From Verrucomicrobiales bacterium (GTDB lineage Bacteria; Verrucomicrobiota; Verrucomicrobiia; Limisphaerales; UBA11320), in assembly GCA_016793885.1 (NCBI GenBank), contig JAEUHE010000086.1, positions 1 through 64,000 of the forward strand: a stretch of 64,000 bases of DNA, given 5' to 3'. The translations under genes were made by a program, and so were the position numbers. The notes under the pieces were generated by a model. It was not told the origin of the DNA and ran no database searches. It saw only the letters and a list, made by a program, of their open reading frames with translations. Within the stretch, counting starts at the first letter, position 1. The number at the start of each line of letters is the position of its first letter. Positions 26,192 through 36,643 of the stretch are shown piece by piece.

Positions 26192-29100
26192 ATGGAAGGA
26201 CTGATCATTTTGTTGTTGGTGGGCATCGTGGTGGGCGTGTTCGTCCTGCCCATCGTGGCCATTGTCAAGAGTAGCTCGACGCAGTCACAACTGCGTCGCT
26301 TGCAGGAACAGCACGATGAGCTTCTGGTGCAGCTGCATCAGTTGCGGCGATCGTTGGACTCCGCACGCGACTCGAGTTCACCTGCTTCCACTCCCGCACC
26401 AAGCGCCCAGCCGGCAGCTCGCCCGGAATCATCCGTCCCAGCTAGCCCACCGCCTACCGCTGCCCCAACCCCGCCCGCACCCGGCCCAAGGCCGCACACC
26501 GACCCGATCGTTCCGCCGGCAGGCAGACCTTCAATCCCTGCGACGGCGCGACCCGAGGCCGATGTGTCGGCGCCCCCCCCAGTTCCGCCCCCGCTCCCGA
26601 AGCCTCCGGAGCCAAGGCCCATTCCGACTCCGGCTGGATCCCCGCTGATTCGCCCCGCGATCCCCAGCGCTCCCGCGTTTAACTGGGAGCGCTTCGTGGG
26701 AACCAAACTCATTGCCTGGCTGGGCGGCCTCGTCTTATTCCTGGCGGCAGCCTATTTCATTAAGTACTCCTTCGACCACGCCTGGATTCCGCGCGAGGTC
26801 CAAGCGGCTCTGGGCTTCTTGCTCGGCATCGGCCTGGTCATCGGGGGCTTCGTGCTCAAGAAGAAGGCCTTCGCGACATCCGCCCAGACCTTCTGCGCCA
26901 CGGGAGTTCTCATCCTCTATGCAGTCACCTTCGGTTGCCGGGCCTACTATGATTTTCCCCTCTTCACCGCCCCGGTCACGTTCGCCCTCATGGCGCTGAT
27001 CACGGGATCCGGGTTTCTGCTGGCCGTGCGCATGGAGGCGCGGGTGGTAGCGATTCTCGGCATGCTGGGGGGATTTCTAACGCCGGTGATTCTGAGCACC
27101 GGGCGCGACCAGGCGTTGGGACTGTTCCTCTACATCGGGCTGCTCGATGTCGGGCTGATCGCCGTGGCGCTGGTAACCCGCTGGTCCTTCCTGCTTCCCA
27201 TGGCGGCGACGGGCACCCTGCTGATGGAATTGGGTTGGTCCTCAAAATTTCTGGCTCCCGAAAAAATCCTGCCGGCCGTGCTCTCGCAGATCGGGTTCAA
27301 CCTGCTCTTCCTGGCTGGGGTTGAGTTGGCGCACCGCCGCGCCCGATTGGATTCCAAGTGGGCTGGATCGGCGGCAGCCCTGGCCATAGCTTCCATCTTC
27401 TATGCCATCGGCATGGTCTTTCAGCCCGGCTTGGGAACCCCGCTGGCTTGGTGCGGCAGTGTCGCACTGGTTGGAGATCTGGGACTGATCCTGCTCGTGC
27501 TGCGAAAACCGGGCTGGGCCAGGCTCCAGCAAGTGGGCGCAGTGCTCGTGCATGCCTTCCTCGGGCTCTGGATGCTCGAGCACCTGACCTCGCAGACGCT
27601 GTTCTGGGCGCTGGGCGCGATTCTGGTGGTGGCCGTGCTCCACGCACTCTCTCCGCTCTGGGTGGCTCGGATACGCCCCGAAACCGGCTCGGCTGGCTGG
27701 ACGCACTGCCTTCCCCCGATAGCGCTGGTGATGATGCTGGTTCCGGTTTTCAAACTCACGGAGGTCTCGATCTTCATTTGGCCGCTGATTTTCCTGATCG
27801 ACTTGCTGGCCATCGGCCTGGCCCTGTTGACGCGCTCATTGGTCTCCGTGCTGGCCGTGCTGCTGATCACTGGTTTGGTGGGAGCCTCCTGGATCTTTCG
27901 CCTGCCCAGCACCGGCAGCGATCTGTCACTTCTGCTGGTCATTGTTGGAGCCATGGCCGTGCTCTTTCTCTTCGCCGGAATGTTTGTCATCCGGCGGATT
28001 CTGAGCTCGGCGGGCTCAGCCCCGGGCGATTTGCAGCGGGCATTTGGCGGCTTCACGTTCACCCAGGATAACTCCAACCAAGCTCTCATGGCGCAGCTGC
28101 CGGCCCTGTCCGCCATGATGCCATTCCTGCTCCTGGTTCTGATTGTGGTGCACCTGCGCCTGCCGAATCCTTCGCCCGTGTTCGCTTTGGCCATGGCGCT
28201 CAGCATCCTGCTCCTGAGCATTGCTCGCGCCTTCCAGAAAGGCGGGCTCGCCCTGGTGGCCCTGGGCTCGGTGGTGCTGCTTCAACTGGCATGGCATGGC
28301 CGGGCATTCGACCCGGCCGTCAACGCCCCCATCGCGTTGGCGTGGAACGGTGCCTTTAGCGTCTTGATCTTTGCATTCCCGTTCCTGAGTCGGGACCGCT
28401 TTCTCGCGGGCAGTTCGGCGTGGGCGGCCTCCGCCCTCTCCTTTCCCCTGCACTTTTACGGGATCTACCGGACGATTCAAACGGCCTGGCCGAACCCGTA
28501 CCCGGGAATCCTGCCTGCAGCTCTGGCTCTGCCGGTAATCGGAGCCCTGGTCCTCAGCGCCAAAATCTTCACGCCGCAGAACCCGCAACGGAACGCGGTG
28601 CTCGCCTGGTACGGCGGGGTGGCGCTCTTCTTTGTCACGCTGATCTTCCCGATTCAGTTTGACCGCCAGTGGATCACCGTCAGCTGGGCGCTCGAAGGCG
28701 CGGCGTTGTGCTGGCTGTTCCGCCGGGTTCCGCATCCGGGACTTCGTTGGACCGGGGCCGGGTTGCTCGTCGTCTCGTTCATTCGGCTGGCGCTCAATCC
28801 AGCAGTTCTGAGCTATCACCCCCGCAGCGAAACCGCACTGCTCAACTGGTATCTCTACTCATTTGGCCTCGTCACGGCGGCCTTGTTTGTCGCCGGCCGG
28901 CTTTTGGCTCCCCCACGCGACCGGGCCGGCCAGCTTAGCTTTCCGGCGCTCTTTGACTCACTGGGAACGATCCTTCTCTTCCTGCTCGTGAACGTGGAGA
29001 TAGCCGACTATTTCACGACGCCTGGAAACGCGGTGCTCACCTTTCAGTTCGGAGGCAATTTTGCGCGGGACATGTCCTACACGATTGCTTGGGGCCTGTT

Positions 29101-29347
29101 CGCCCTTGGCCTGGTCTCCGCCGGCATGTGGTGGGGCCTCAAAGCGGCTCGTTACGCAGGCCTGGCCTTGATCGGTGTGACGCTGCTGAAGCTGTTCTTC
29201 CATGACCTGAACCGACTCGGACCTTTGTACCGTATCGGCGCCTTGGCAGGGGTCGCTGTGGTGGCGATACTCGCTTCGGTGCTCTATCAAAAATTCGTCG
29301 CCAGCGAAGACAAAAAGACCAGCGCCCCCCAGCCTCCCAACCCATGA
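26192..29347 (+). CDS. DUF2339 polytopic membrane protein
   Basis: A 1051-residue protein with an N-terminal membrane anchor, a short coiled coil (LRRLQEQHDELLVQLHQLRR), a Pro-rich linker (about 70-165), the DUF2339 opening FNWERFVGTKLIAWLGGLVL and then more than 25 hydrophobic segments to the C-terminus. The function of the family is not established; it is often linked to envelope or osmotic roles. AGGAG at 26178-26182, 9 nt upstream, supports the ATG. Its stop overlaps the start of the next gene by 4 bp (ATGA), which indicates translational coupling. DUF2339 and DUF3999 genes are neighbours in many Gram-negative genomes, which supports both assignments. Confidence 0.88.
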   Translation: MEGLIILLLVGIVVGVFVLPIVAIVKSSSTQSQLRRLQEQHDELLVQLHQLRRSLDSARDSSSPASTPAPSAQPAARPESSVPASPPPTAAPTPPAPGPRPHTDPIVPPAGRPSIPATARPEADVSAPPPVPPPLPKPPEPRPIPTPAGSPLIRPAIPSAPAFNWERFVGTKLIAWLGGLVLFLAAAYFIKYSFDHAWIPREVQAALGFLLGIGLVIGGFVLKKKAFATSAQTFCATGVLILYAVTFGCRAYYDFPLFTAPVTFALMALITGSGFLLAVRMEARVVAILGMLGGFLTPVILSTGRDQALGLFLYIGLLDVGLIAVALVTRWSFLLPMAATGTLLMELGWSSKFLAPEKILPAVLSQIGFNLLFLAGVELAHRRARLDSKWAGSAAALAIASIFYAIGMVFQPGLGTPLAWCGSVALVGDLGLILLVLRKPGWARLQQVGAVLVHAFLGLWMLEHLTSQTLFWALGAILVVAVLHALSPLWVARIRPETGSAGWTHCLPPIALVMMLVPVFKLTEVSIFIWPLIFLIDLLAIGLALLTRSLVSVLAVLLITGLVGASWIFRLPSTGSDLSLLLVIVGAMAVLFLFAGMFVIRRILSSAGSAPGDLQRAFGGFTFTQDNSNQALMAQLPALSAMMPFLLLVLIVVHLRLPNPSPVFALAMALSILLLSIARAFQKGGLALVALGSVVLLQLAWHGRAFDPAVNAPIALAWNGAFSVLIFAFPFLSRDRFLAGSSAWAASALSFPLHFYGIYRTIQTAWPNPYPGILPAALALPVIGALVLSAKIFTPQNPQRNAVLAWYGGVALFFVTLIFPIQFDRQWITVSWALEGAALCWLFRRVPHPGLRWTGAGLLVVSFIRLALNPAVLSYHPRSETALLNWYLYSFGLVTAALFVAGRLLAPPRDRAGQLSFPALFDSLGTILLFLLVNVEIADYFTTPGNAVLTFQFGGNFARDMSYTIAWGLFALGLVSAGMWWGLKAARYAGLALIGVTLLKLFFHDLNRLGPLYRIGALAGVAVVAILASVLYQKFVASEDKKTSAPQPPNP

Positions 29348-31308
29348 GACAACTTCTCACCGGCCTCCTCCTCACCCTCGTGGCGCCTCTGTTGGCGCAA
29401 AGCGCCAGCTACGAAGCCTGGGCAAACGAGCAGCTGGTCACGGTGTCGACACCCGGTTTGACCCGGGTGGTCCTCTCGCCGGAAACCTTTGACTCGGCAG
29501 CCATGGATCTTTCCGACCTGCGACTTGTCGATCCGCACGGAAAGGAAACACCCTTCGTCATCGAGCGATCGATGGCGCCGCGCAAGGAGTCCCAACGTAT
29601 TCAGGACCCCGCCACCACCCAGGAGGGGCGGGTCACTCGGGTGACGATTCCCTTTCGGAACGCGGAGCAGGTGCACGGCTTGGGGCTGGAATCTCCAGCG
29701 CCCCACTTCGTGAAGGCGGTCACGGTCGAAGCCGTGGACCGGGGAGGAATCACCAGGACGCTCCTCCAGCGCGAGGTCATCTATCGCCAGAACGGGACGG
29801 AGCGACTGCGGCTGCCACTGGGAAAGCTAGGCGACACCGTTCAGTTTCTGCGCATCAGCCTCGATGACTCCCGCACGTCACCGATCCCGGTCAGCGGGGT
29901 AGTGCTGTTTCGCGAAGAGAATGTCCCGCTCGCCCCCGTCGTTTCCACGGGGCGGATCGTGGATCGCTGGGAAGGAGCCAGCGACACTCGCCTGGTCGTT
30001 GAACTCGCGGGTGCGAAGCTCCCCCTCCAGGGTCTTCGTTTCGAGATCGAGGATCCGCTGTTTCTCCGGGGAGTGCGCCTGCTCGCCCGTGAATGGGACG
30101 GTGGTGAGCTGCGCGATCGAATTTTGGGGTCGGGCTCGATCCACCGGTTGAATCTGGAAGGTGCGGGGCAGGTTGAATCGCTGACGGTGGACATGGGAAT
30201 TGTGGCTTCCACACCGACACGCGAGGTCATTCTGGCTTTTGAAAACGGGGACAGCCCGCCGCTGAATGTCCGCTCGGTCGTGGTGTTGTCCGAACCCGTC
30301 CAACTCGCCTTCCTTGCGCCGACCGCCGGTGATTTTCGGCTGCTGAGCGGGAATGCTCAGGCGCGCGCTCCGCGCTACGACGTCGCTTCCCTCGCCGCTC
30401 CGCTGAGAACCGCTTCGGCCTCATCGGTCGTGCCCGGCCGACGAATCGCACGGGCGGACTACCGTCGCCCAACCGAACTCGTGGACATCCCGTTCCTCGG
30501 TGGGACCTTTGACCCCGCAGGATGGCAGTTTACCCGGCCCGTCAATATCGAGGCGGGCGGGGTGCAACGTCTCGAGCTGCCCTTGCATGCCTTGGCGCAT
30601 ACGCGAGCGGATCGGGGAGACATTCGGCTGGTGTCGGAAGGACGCCAGGTGCTTTACCTGCAGGAGCAGACCGGATTCTATCGGGCGCTGAAAGTGTCGC
30701 TCAACGCGGTGCCCTCGACGAAACGACCGCAGCTCAGCCGTTGGCAAATCCATCTCGAACAGCCGCGGCTTCCCCTCAAGAGCGTTCGTGTGGAGGTCGC
30801 GAACACGCTGTTTGATCGGGAAATTCGGCTGGTGCAGAAGGGGCGCCAGAACCGGGACGCCGAGTGGGAAGAAATCGGGCGAGCCCACTGGGTCAGGACC
30901 CCCGACCGCCAGGGAAGCTGGTTTGAGATACCCCTCAACCGAGTGCCAGACTCCAACGAGATCTGGCTGGAGACGGACAACGGGGACAATGCCCCGCTGG
31001 AAATTCGGCAAGCGACGGCGCTCGTTCCCCACATCCAGCTCCTGTTTCAGGCGACCGAGAAAGGAGCCGTGTCCCTGTCGTATGGCAACCCTGACGCGCA
31101 GGCTCCGCGCTACGACCTGTCATTGGTGGCACCCCGAGTGTTGAGCGCAGCAAAACTGGAGGCGAAAGTCCTGGGCGCGGACCCCATCACCCAGCTCAGC
31201 TCCACACCCGTTCCCGCTTCGTGGTTTTTCTATGGAATTCTAATCGTCGTCGTGGTTGGCCTGGGCTTTGTAATCTCGAAACTAATCCCGAAACCAACCC
31301 CGGAATAG
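29344..31308 (+). CDS. DUF3999 envelope protein
   Basis: A 654-residue protein with a signal peptide (LLTGLLLTLVAPLLAQSASY), a long beta-rich periplasmic part and one C-terminal membrane helix (about 630-650, WFFYGILIVVVVGLGFVISK). Related phrases recur in the two halves (for example RYDVASLAAPLR and RYDLSLVAPRVL, each after an AQAP turn), so the periplasmic part is an internal duplication. It is coupled to the DUF2339 gene by an ATGA overlap and probably forms a complex with it, presenting a large periplasmic domain. The function of the family is unknown. The following 293 bp to 31601 hold no clear terminator or other feature. Confidence 0.85.
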   Translation: MRQLLTGLLLTLVAPLLAQSASYEAWANEQLVTVSTPGLTRVVLSPETFDSAAMDLSDLRLVDPHGKETPFVIERSMAPRKESQRIQDPATTQEGRVTRVTIPFRNAEQVHGLGLESPAPHFVKAVTVEAVDRGGITRTLLQREVIYRQNGTERLRLPLGKLGDTVQFLRISLDDSRTSPIPVSGVVLFREENVPLAPVVSTGRIVDRWEGASDTRLVVELAGAKLPLQGLRFEIEDPLFLRGVRLLAREWDGGELRDRILGSGSIHRLNLEGAGQVESLTVDMGIVASTPTREVILAFENGDSPPLNVRSVVVLSEPVQLAFLAPTAGDFRLLSGNAQARAPRYDVASLAAPLRTASASSVVPGRRIARADYRRPTELVDIPFLGGTFDPAGWQFTRPVNIEAGGVQRLELPLHALAHTRADRGDIRLVSEGRQVLYLQEQTGFYRALKVSLNAVPSTKRPQLSRWQIHLEQPRLPLKSVRVEVANTLFDREIRLVQKGRQNRDAEWEEIGRAHWVRTPDRQGSWFEIPLNRVPDSNEIWLETDNGDNAPLEIRQATALVPHIQLLFQATEKGAVSLSYGNPDAQAPRYDLSLVAPRVLSAAKLEAKVLGADPITQLSSTPVPASWFFYGILIVVVVGLGFVISKLIPKPTPE

Positions 31309-31601
31309 CACGATCCCATCCCTCCCTCGTGGCCCAACCACCCCAATTGACTGGGTAGTCCACTCCAGTCACAGAAGACGGACACTTGATATTCAAGCGG
31401 TTGGGAAATGAACCGTCGGGAAGTCTTAACCCCTCAATAAGATTATATTTTTCCCTGGCGGTTCGAGACCATTTTCCAAGATAGTCTCCACGCTAAATAC
31501 CCAACCTGCGTCCGGCAGACACGTACATGTTCTGACTTGATGCGCCAACAAGAGTTGGGAGACGCATTCGTGTCCTCAGCCGATTTGTTGAAGTTAGCGG
31601 A

Positions 31602-34600
31602 ATGAAGTTCAGACGTGACCCTGCCCTTCGAGTTCCTGCATCCAACCACAGATGCATCTTTGATGCATTCTCAACGACAATTATTCACCGAAACTCCTCT
31701 TCTTTTTCTATGTCTCAAGGTGTTGCGGCGTTTCTCTCCATCGTTCCTCGGGTATTTTCCTGGCTTGGCGTTCGTTTCCTCAGCCAACTATGTGGAATTC
31801 TGGCAGTTTCACTGTGGACCTGCAGCCTCGCGCAAGGCGCTGAGAGCGTGACACTCGCCTGGAACCCCTCCAGTTCAGCGGGGGTTGTTGGCTACCGTAT
31901 TTACTACGGGACTGCCAGCGGGTCGTATTCCAGTTCTCAGGACGCGGGAAACGCCACGACCGTCACGGTTTGCTGCCTTGAGCCGAGCCGGGTCTACTAT
32001 TTCGCAGCCCGCGCCTACTTGTCCAATGGGGAGCTCAGCACTTATTCGGAGGAAGTGTCATTTCGAACTCAGCAAGGGGACAACACTCCACCCTATTTTG
32101 ATGAGCTGGGCGACACCTCGATCACCACGGACGGAACTCAGCGCAACATCCCGATCACTGGAATCCAATCTGGGGTGAGCGACGAGAATCAACCATTGAC
32201 AGTCACGGCCTCCTCCAGTCGCCCGGATCTGGTTCCGAACCCGGCAGTTACTTACACCAGCCCGAGTTCCGCGGGCACATTCCTCATCGCGCCCAGGCCC
32301 TATGCGGACGGCATCGTCACGATCACGGTCACGGTGAACGATGGCCAAAGCACCAACAACAAGCTGTCGCGCTCCTTCGAGCTGAGCTTAAGATCCCCCA
32401 ACTCGGCGCCCACGTTGGCACCGATCAGCGATATTTCCATCACCTCGGATGGCACTCAACGCGACCTTTCCGTCACCGGTATTCAAGCCGGTGCTGCCGG
32501 CGAAAGCCAGCCGCTCACCCTGACCGCTCGATCAAGCCGGCCCGATTTGGTACCGAATCCCACCGTGAGCTATTCGAGTCCTGCGTCCACCGCCAACCTG
32601 CGCATCCTGCCCGTGGTGGGCAGCAGCGGCACCGCCACGATCACCGTCACCGTCGACGACGGACAGGCGGGCAACAACACCTTCTCCCGCACCTTCAATG
32701 TGACCGTCGCGAAGCTCGCCAACACGCCGCCCACCTTCAGCCCGATCGGCGATACTTCCATCACCGCGGACGGCACTCAACGCGACGTTTCCGTCACGGG
32801 TATTCAAGCCGGTGCTGCCGGCGAAAGCCAACCCCTCACCCTCATCGCTCAGTCCAGCCGGCCCGACTTGGTACCGAATCCCACCGTGAGCTATTCGAGT
32901 CCCGCGTCCACCGCCAACCTGCGCATCCTGCCCGTGGTGGGCAGCAGCGGCACAGCCACGATCACCGTCACCGTCAACGACGGACAAGCGAGCAACAACA
33001 CCTTCTCGCGCACCTTCAATGTCATCGTCGCGAAGCCCGCCAACACGCCGCCCACCTTCAGCCCGATCGGCGATACTTCCATCACCTCGGATGGCACTCA
33101 GCGCGACCTTTCCGTCACCGGTATTCAAGCCGGCGCAGCTGGCGAAAGCCAACCCCTCACCCTCACCGCTCAGTCCAGCCGGCCCGACTTGGTACCGAAT
33201 CCCACCGTAAGCTATTCGAGTCCCGCGTCCACCGCCAACCTGCGCATCCTGCCCGTGGTGGGCAGCAGCGGCACAGCCACGATCACCGTCACCGTCAACG
33301 ACGGACAAGCGAGCAACAACACCTTCTCGCGCACCTTCAATGTCACCGTCGCGAAGCTCGGCAACACGCCACCCAGCTTCAGCCCGATCGGCGACCTTTC
33401 ACTCACCTCGGACGGCACCCAGCGCGATGTTCCCGTCACGGGCATTCTAGCTGGCGCAGCTGGCGAAAGCCAATCTCTCACCCTCACCGCTCAGTCCAGC
33501 CGGCCCGACTTGGTGCCGAATCCCGCGGTGAGCTATTCAAGTCCTCAGTCCGCCGGCAGCCTACGGGTCACGACGGTGGCCGGGAGCAGCGGCACCGCCA
33601 CGATCACCGTCACCGTCAACGACGGACAAGCGAGCAGCAACACCTTCTCCCGCACCTTCAATGTGACCGTCGCCAAGCCCGCCAACACGCCACCCACCTT
33701 TAGTCCAATCGGCGATATTTCCATGACGGCCGACGGCACGCACAGGAATGTTCCCGTCACCGGTATCCTGGCGGGCGCAGCCGGCGAAAGCCAACCCCTC
33801 ACCCTCATCGCTCGATCAAGCCGGACCGACTTAGTGCCAAATCCCACCGTGAGCTATGCGAGTCCTGAGTCCTCCGCCAACCTGCGCATCCTGCCAGCAC
33901 CCGGTGCCAATGGCGTGGCCACCATCACGGTCACTGTCGACGATGGTCAGGCGGCCAATTCTACTTTTTCGCGCACCTTCAGCGTCACCGTTGGGCAGGA
34001 GCCCAACACGCCACCCACGTTCAGTCCGATGGGCGACATTTCCATGAAATCCGACGGCACCCAGCGCGATGTTCCCGTCACCGGTATTCTGGCCGGCGCA
34101 GCGGGGGAAAGCCAGCCCCTCACTGTCACCGCCCGATCCAGCCGCCCAGACTTGGTGCCTAACCCGACCGTCTTTTACACCAGCCCGGAATCCACGGCCG
34201 TCCTGCGCATCACGCCAGTACCAGGCACCAATGGCGTGGCCACCATCACGCTGACCGTCTCCGATGGAGGAACGGAGAACAATAGCTTCACCCGCACCTT
34301 TAATGTCAACGTTACGAAGCCAGCCAACACCCCCCCGATCTTCAGCCCCATCGGGGACATCTCCATGATGACCGATGGCACGGCACGAGATGTCCCGATC
34401 ACCGGTATCCTGCCGGGAGCTGGAGGCGAGATCCAAACGCTGACCCTCAAAGCTACATCCAACCGACCCGATCTGCTGCCGAACCCCACCGTGCTCTACA
34501 CCAGCCCGGAATCCACGGCCATCGTGCGTCTGCTGCCCGTAGACAATGTCAGTGGGGTGGCGACCATCCTCATCACTGCCGATGACGGCCAGGCAACCAA

Positions 34601-36320
34601 CAGCACCTTCTCCCGCAGCTTTAGAGTCACTCTGAGCGTCGCCAATCTCCCCCCACGCCTGGATGCGATCGCGGACCTGACGCTCCCAGAGGACAGCAGC
34701 CCTCGAATCGTGACACTTACTGGAATCAATGCCGGCTCCGCGCAAGAGAACCAACCGCTGACGGTCCGAGCCACCTCCAGCCTGCCCTCAGTACTGCCCG
34801 ACCCGGTAGTGAGCTATCGCTCACCCGATTCGACAGCCACCATCACCTTGATGCCGGTGGCCAATCGCAGCGGGGTGGCGACCATCACGGTCACAGTCGG
34901 CGACGGCCAGGCGCTAAACAACCAGTTTTCGCAGACCTTCAAAGCTACCGTCTATCCGTTAAACGATCCGCCACAGATCGACCCGGTGGCGGACGTGACG
35001 CTCTACGCCAGCTCCGAACCGATCACGATTCCCCTCACCGGTATCCATTCGGGGGCTACCAACGAGATTCAAAGACTTACCATCACAGCCACCTCCAGCT
35101 CGCCGTCGCTGCTTCCGGATCCCCAGGTCACGTACGCGAGCCCCAACTCGCAGGGCCTGCTCACTCTCTCATCGGTCCCGACGCAGACCGGTTCGGCGAC
35201 CGTCACCGTCAAGATCAATGATGGTCAGAGTTTAAACAGCGAGACGACGCGAACGTTTAACGTGGTGGTCGAGCCGGCCGGCCCCAGCTCGCACTATTTC
35301 GAGGCGGAATCCGCGGAAAGGGTTGCTCCCATGGAAACCGCAGCCATCAACTCGGCATCACGTGGCTTGGCCGCGTTCTCGCGCATTCCTGAACGAGGCG
35401 CTCTGACGTTCAACGTCACGATCCGGGAAACCGGCGCCTACTATTTGTGGGGGCGCGTGCTCTCCATCGATTCGAGCAGCGATTCGTTTTATCTCGACGT
35501 GGATCAAACTCCGGAAATCGTCTTTCACACCACCTTGCGGCAATGGTCCGACGATTGGCAGTGGGCTCAGCTCGAGGACTGGATCCAGACTCCCGGCGGG
35601 CTGCAGGGCACCCCACGGGTTCTGGCGCTGACGAAAGGGACTCACCAGATCACCGTCCGCGCACGCGAATCCTTCTCATTCTTGGACGCCCTCTTCTTAT
35701 CCACCGACCCAGCGGCCGTTCCTCCGGCTGCGCAGGCACCTTCGATCTTGGTCAGCAATGTGCCGCACCCGATGCAGGTGAACACCGTGGGCACCATCGA
35801 GGACGGCTGCGAAGTGAGTCTGGACAGCGGTGAATATACCATAAAGGGCGTGGGTGCCCTGGGGGGCGACCTGGCGACGGAGGATTCATTTGTCTTCGTC
35901 AACCAAACGCTCCATGGGGATGGCGGCATCACCGTCCGGGTAGCTTCGACCCCCACTCTTGGCACCAACAGCTTCGTGGGCCTCATGATCCGGGAGGATG
36001 TGGGTAGCCGGGCGAAATACGCAGCCGTGGGGATCACCCAGGGGGAACAACTCAGCTGGCGCACGCGCTCGCAATCCGCGGCGGCACCGTCCCGGCCCGA
36101 ACTTCAAAACGAGGGGAGCATCCAATGGCTGCACCTCCGGCGCAGCGGAGATATCATCACGGCCTATGGGTCGGCAGATTGGTTTAGCTGGACGGTGATC
36201 CAATCCGTAGAAATCACCTTGGGCACCCCAGTGCAAATAGGGATTGTGGTTGCCTCGGGGGATGCGCGGTCGCTCCACACAGCCAAGTTCTACGACCTGA
36301 ACATCTCCTACGGTTTCTAG
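31602..36320 (+). CDS. Giant secreted Ig/cadherin-like tandem-repeat protein
   Basis: Up to 1572 residues. A signal-like segment (FLSQLCGILAVSLWTCSLAQ) follows a long N-region, so the true start may be the ATG at 31710 rather than 31602; neither has a strong ribosome binding site. An FN3 domain (about 85-150, ESVTLAWNPSSSAGVVGYRI) is followed by ten tandem cadherin/Ig-like repeats of 106-107 residues, each opening like NTPPTFSPIGD and closing with ATITVTVNDGQ and FSRTFNV. Next comes a CBM6-like domain (about 1230-1370, HYFEAESAE) and a C-terminal beta-sandwich resembling DUF1349/concanavalin-like domains (about 1390-1572). It is probably a long surface stalk with carbohydrate-binding tips. 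No sortase, PEP-CTERM or type IX signal is seen at the C-terminus. Confidence 0.82.
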   Translation: MKFRRDPALRVPASNHRCIFDAFSTTIIHRNSSSFSMSQGVAAFLSIVPRVFSWLGVRFLSQLCGILAVSLWTCSLAQGAESVTLAWNPSSSAGVVGYRIYYGTASGSYSSSQDAGNATTVTVCCLEPSRVYYFAARAYLSNGELSTYSEEVSFRTQQGDNTPPYFDELGDTSITTDGTQRNIPITGIQSGVSDENQPLTVTASSSRPDLVPNPAVTYTSPSSAGTFLIAPRPYADGIVTITVTVNDGQSTNNKLSRSFELSLRSPNSAPTLAPISDISITSDGTQRDLSVTGIQAGAAGESQPLTLTARSSRPDLVPNPTVSYSSPASTANLRILPVVGSSGTATITVTVDDGQAGNNTFSRTFNVTVAKLANTPPTFSPIGDTSITADGTQRDVSVTGIQAGAAGESQPLTLIAQSSRPDLVPNPTVSYSSPASTANLRILPVVGSSGTATITVTVNDGQASNNTFSRTFNVIVAKPANTPPTFSPIGDTSITSDGTQRDLSVTGIQAGAAGESQPLTLTAQSSRPDLVPNPTVSYSSPASTANLRILPVVGSSGTATITVTVNDGQASNNTFSRTFNVTVAKLGNTPPSFSPIGDLSLTSDGTQRDVPVTGILAGAAGESQSLTLTAQSSRPDLVPNPAVSYSSPQSAGSLRVTTVAGSSGTATITVTVNDGQASSNTFSRTFNVTVAKPANTPPTFSPIGDISMTADGTHRNVPVTGILAGAAGESQPLTLIARSSRTDLVPNPTVSYASPESSANLRILPAPGANGVATITVTVDDGQAANSTFSRTFSVTVGQEPNTPPTFSPMGDISMKSDGTQRDVPVTGILAGAAGESQPLTVTARSSRPDLVPNPTVFYTSPESTAVLRITPVPGTNGVATITLTVSDGGTENNSFTRTFNVNVTKPANTPPIFSPIGDISMMTDGTARDVPITGILPGAGGEIQTLTLKATSNRPDLLPNPTVLYTSPESTAIVRLLPVDNVSGVATILITADDGQATNSTFSRSFRVTLSVANLPPRLDAIADLTLPEDSSPRIVTLTGINAGSAQENQPLTVRATSSLPSVLPDPVVSYRSPDSTATITLMPVANRSGVATITVTVGDGQALNNQFSQTFKATVYPLNDPPQIDPVADVTLYASSEPITIPLTGIHSGATNEIQRLTITATSSSPSLLPDPQVTYASPNSQGLLTLSSVPTQTGSATVTVKINDGQSLNSETTRTFNVVVEPAGPSSHYFEAESAERVAPMETAAINSASRGLAAFSRIPERGALTFNVTIRETGAYYLWGRVLSIDSSSDSFYLDVDQTPEIVFHTTLRQWSDDWQWAQLEDWIQTPGGLQGTPRVLALTKGTHQITVRARESFSFLDALFLSTDPAAVPPAAQAPSILVSNVPHPMQVNTVGTIEDGCEVSLDSGEYTIKGVGALGGDLATEDSFVFVNQTLHGDGGITVRVASTPTLGTNSFVGLMIREDVGSRAKYAAVGITQGEQLSWRTRSQSAAAPSRPELQNEGSIQWLHLRRSGDIITAYGSADWFSWTVIQSVEITLGTPVQIGIVVASGDARSLHTAKFYDLNISYGF
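32082..35276 (+). repeat. Ten tandem 318-321-bp repeats inside a coding sequence
   Basis: Repeat units begin at 32082, 32400, 32721, 33042, 33363, 33684, 34005, 34326, 34644 and 34962. The period is exactly 321 bp for six consecutive intervals (32400 to 34326) and 318 bp for the others. Units starting 32400, 32721 and 33042 are almost identical in DNA, including silent positions, while outer units are diverged. This indicates recent expansion by unequal recombination in the centre of the array. Confidence 0.9.
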
Positions 36321-36330
36321 ACCGCTTTCC

Positions 36331-36579
36331 TCAGATCCTCCCAATCTGACTAAAAACTTCAGCCGGCCGGATTTTCTCCTGGTCCAAACAGAGGTCGTAC
36401 GCTAGAAGCCTTTCACTGCGGCACTTAATGCGCATCTCGCACCAGGTTTGGACGCGGTTGGCGCCGGCGACGACACAGCTGCGGTAGTCAGCTCCCGTCA
36501 CGTGAGACGAGTCACAACGGCGTAGCGAGGTGGAGTGGAACGGAAACAAGCGGAGCTGCCGTCGCTCCGCGCTCAACAA
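36331..36579 (-). CDS. Possible small hypothetical protein
   Basis: An 82-residue frame in the gap between two plus-strand genes. Its C-terminal 55 residues (VTGADYRSCVVAGANRVQTW, then ERLLAYDLCLDQEKIRPAEV) look like ordinary protein with mixed composition, but I recognise no family. The gene might start at an internal GTG in front of TGADYR. It could be the tail of a decayed gene. No RNA gene is apparent in 36321-36643. Confidence 0.3.
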   Translation of the reverse strand: MLSAERRQLRLFPFHSTSLRRCDSSHVTGADYRSCVVAGANRVQTWCEMRIKCRSERLLAYDLCLDQEKIRPAEVFSQIGRI

Positions 36580-36643
36580 AGCTCGAGGCTAAACCCTGGG
36601 GTGGAGCTTGAACCGGTCCTGGCGCGTTCGTGCTGGAAGACTC

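Noticed and set aside
32082-35276. Possible CRISPR-like array
   Set aside because: The repeats are 318-321 bp, contiguous, in frame and coding; there are no short repeats with unique spacers and no cas genes.
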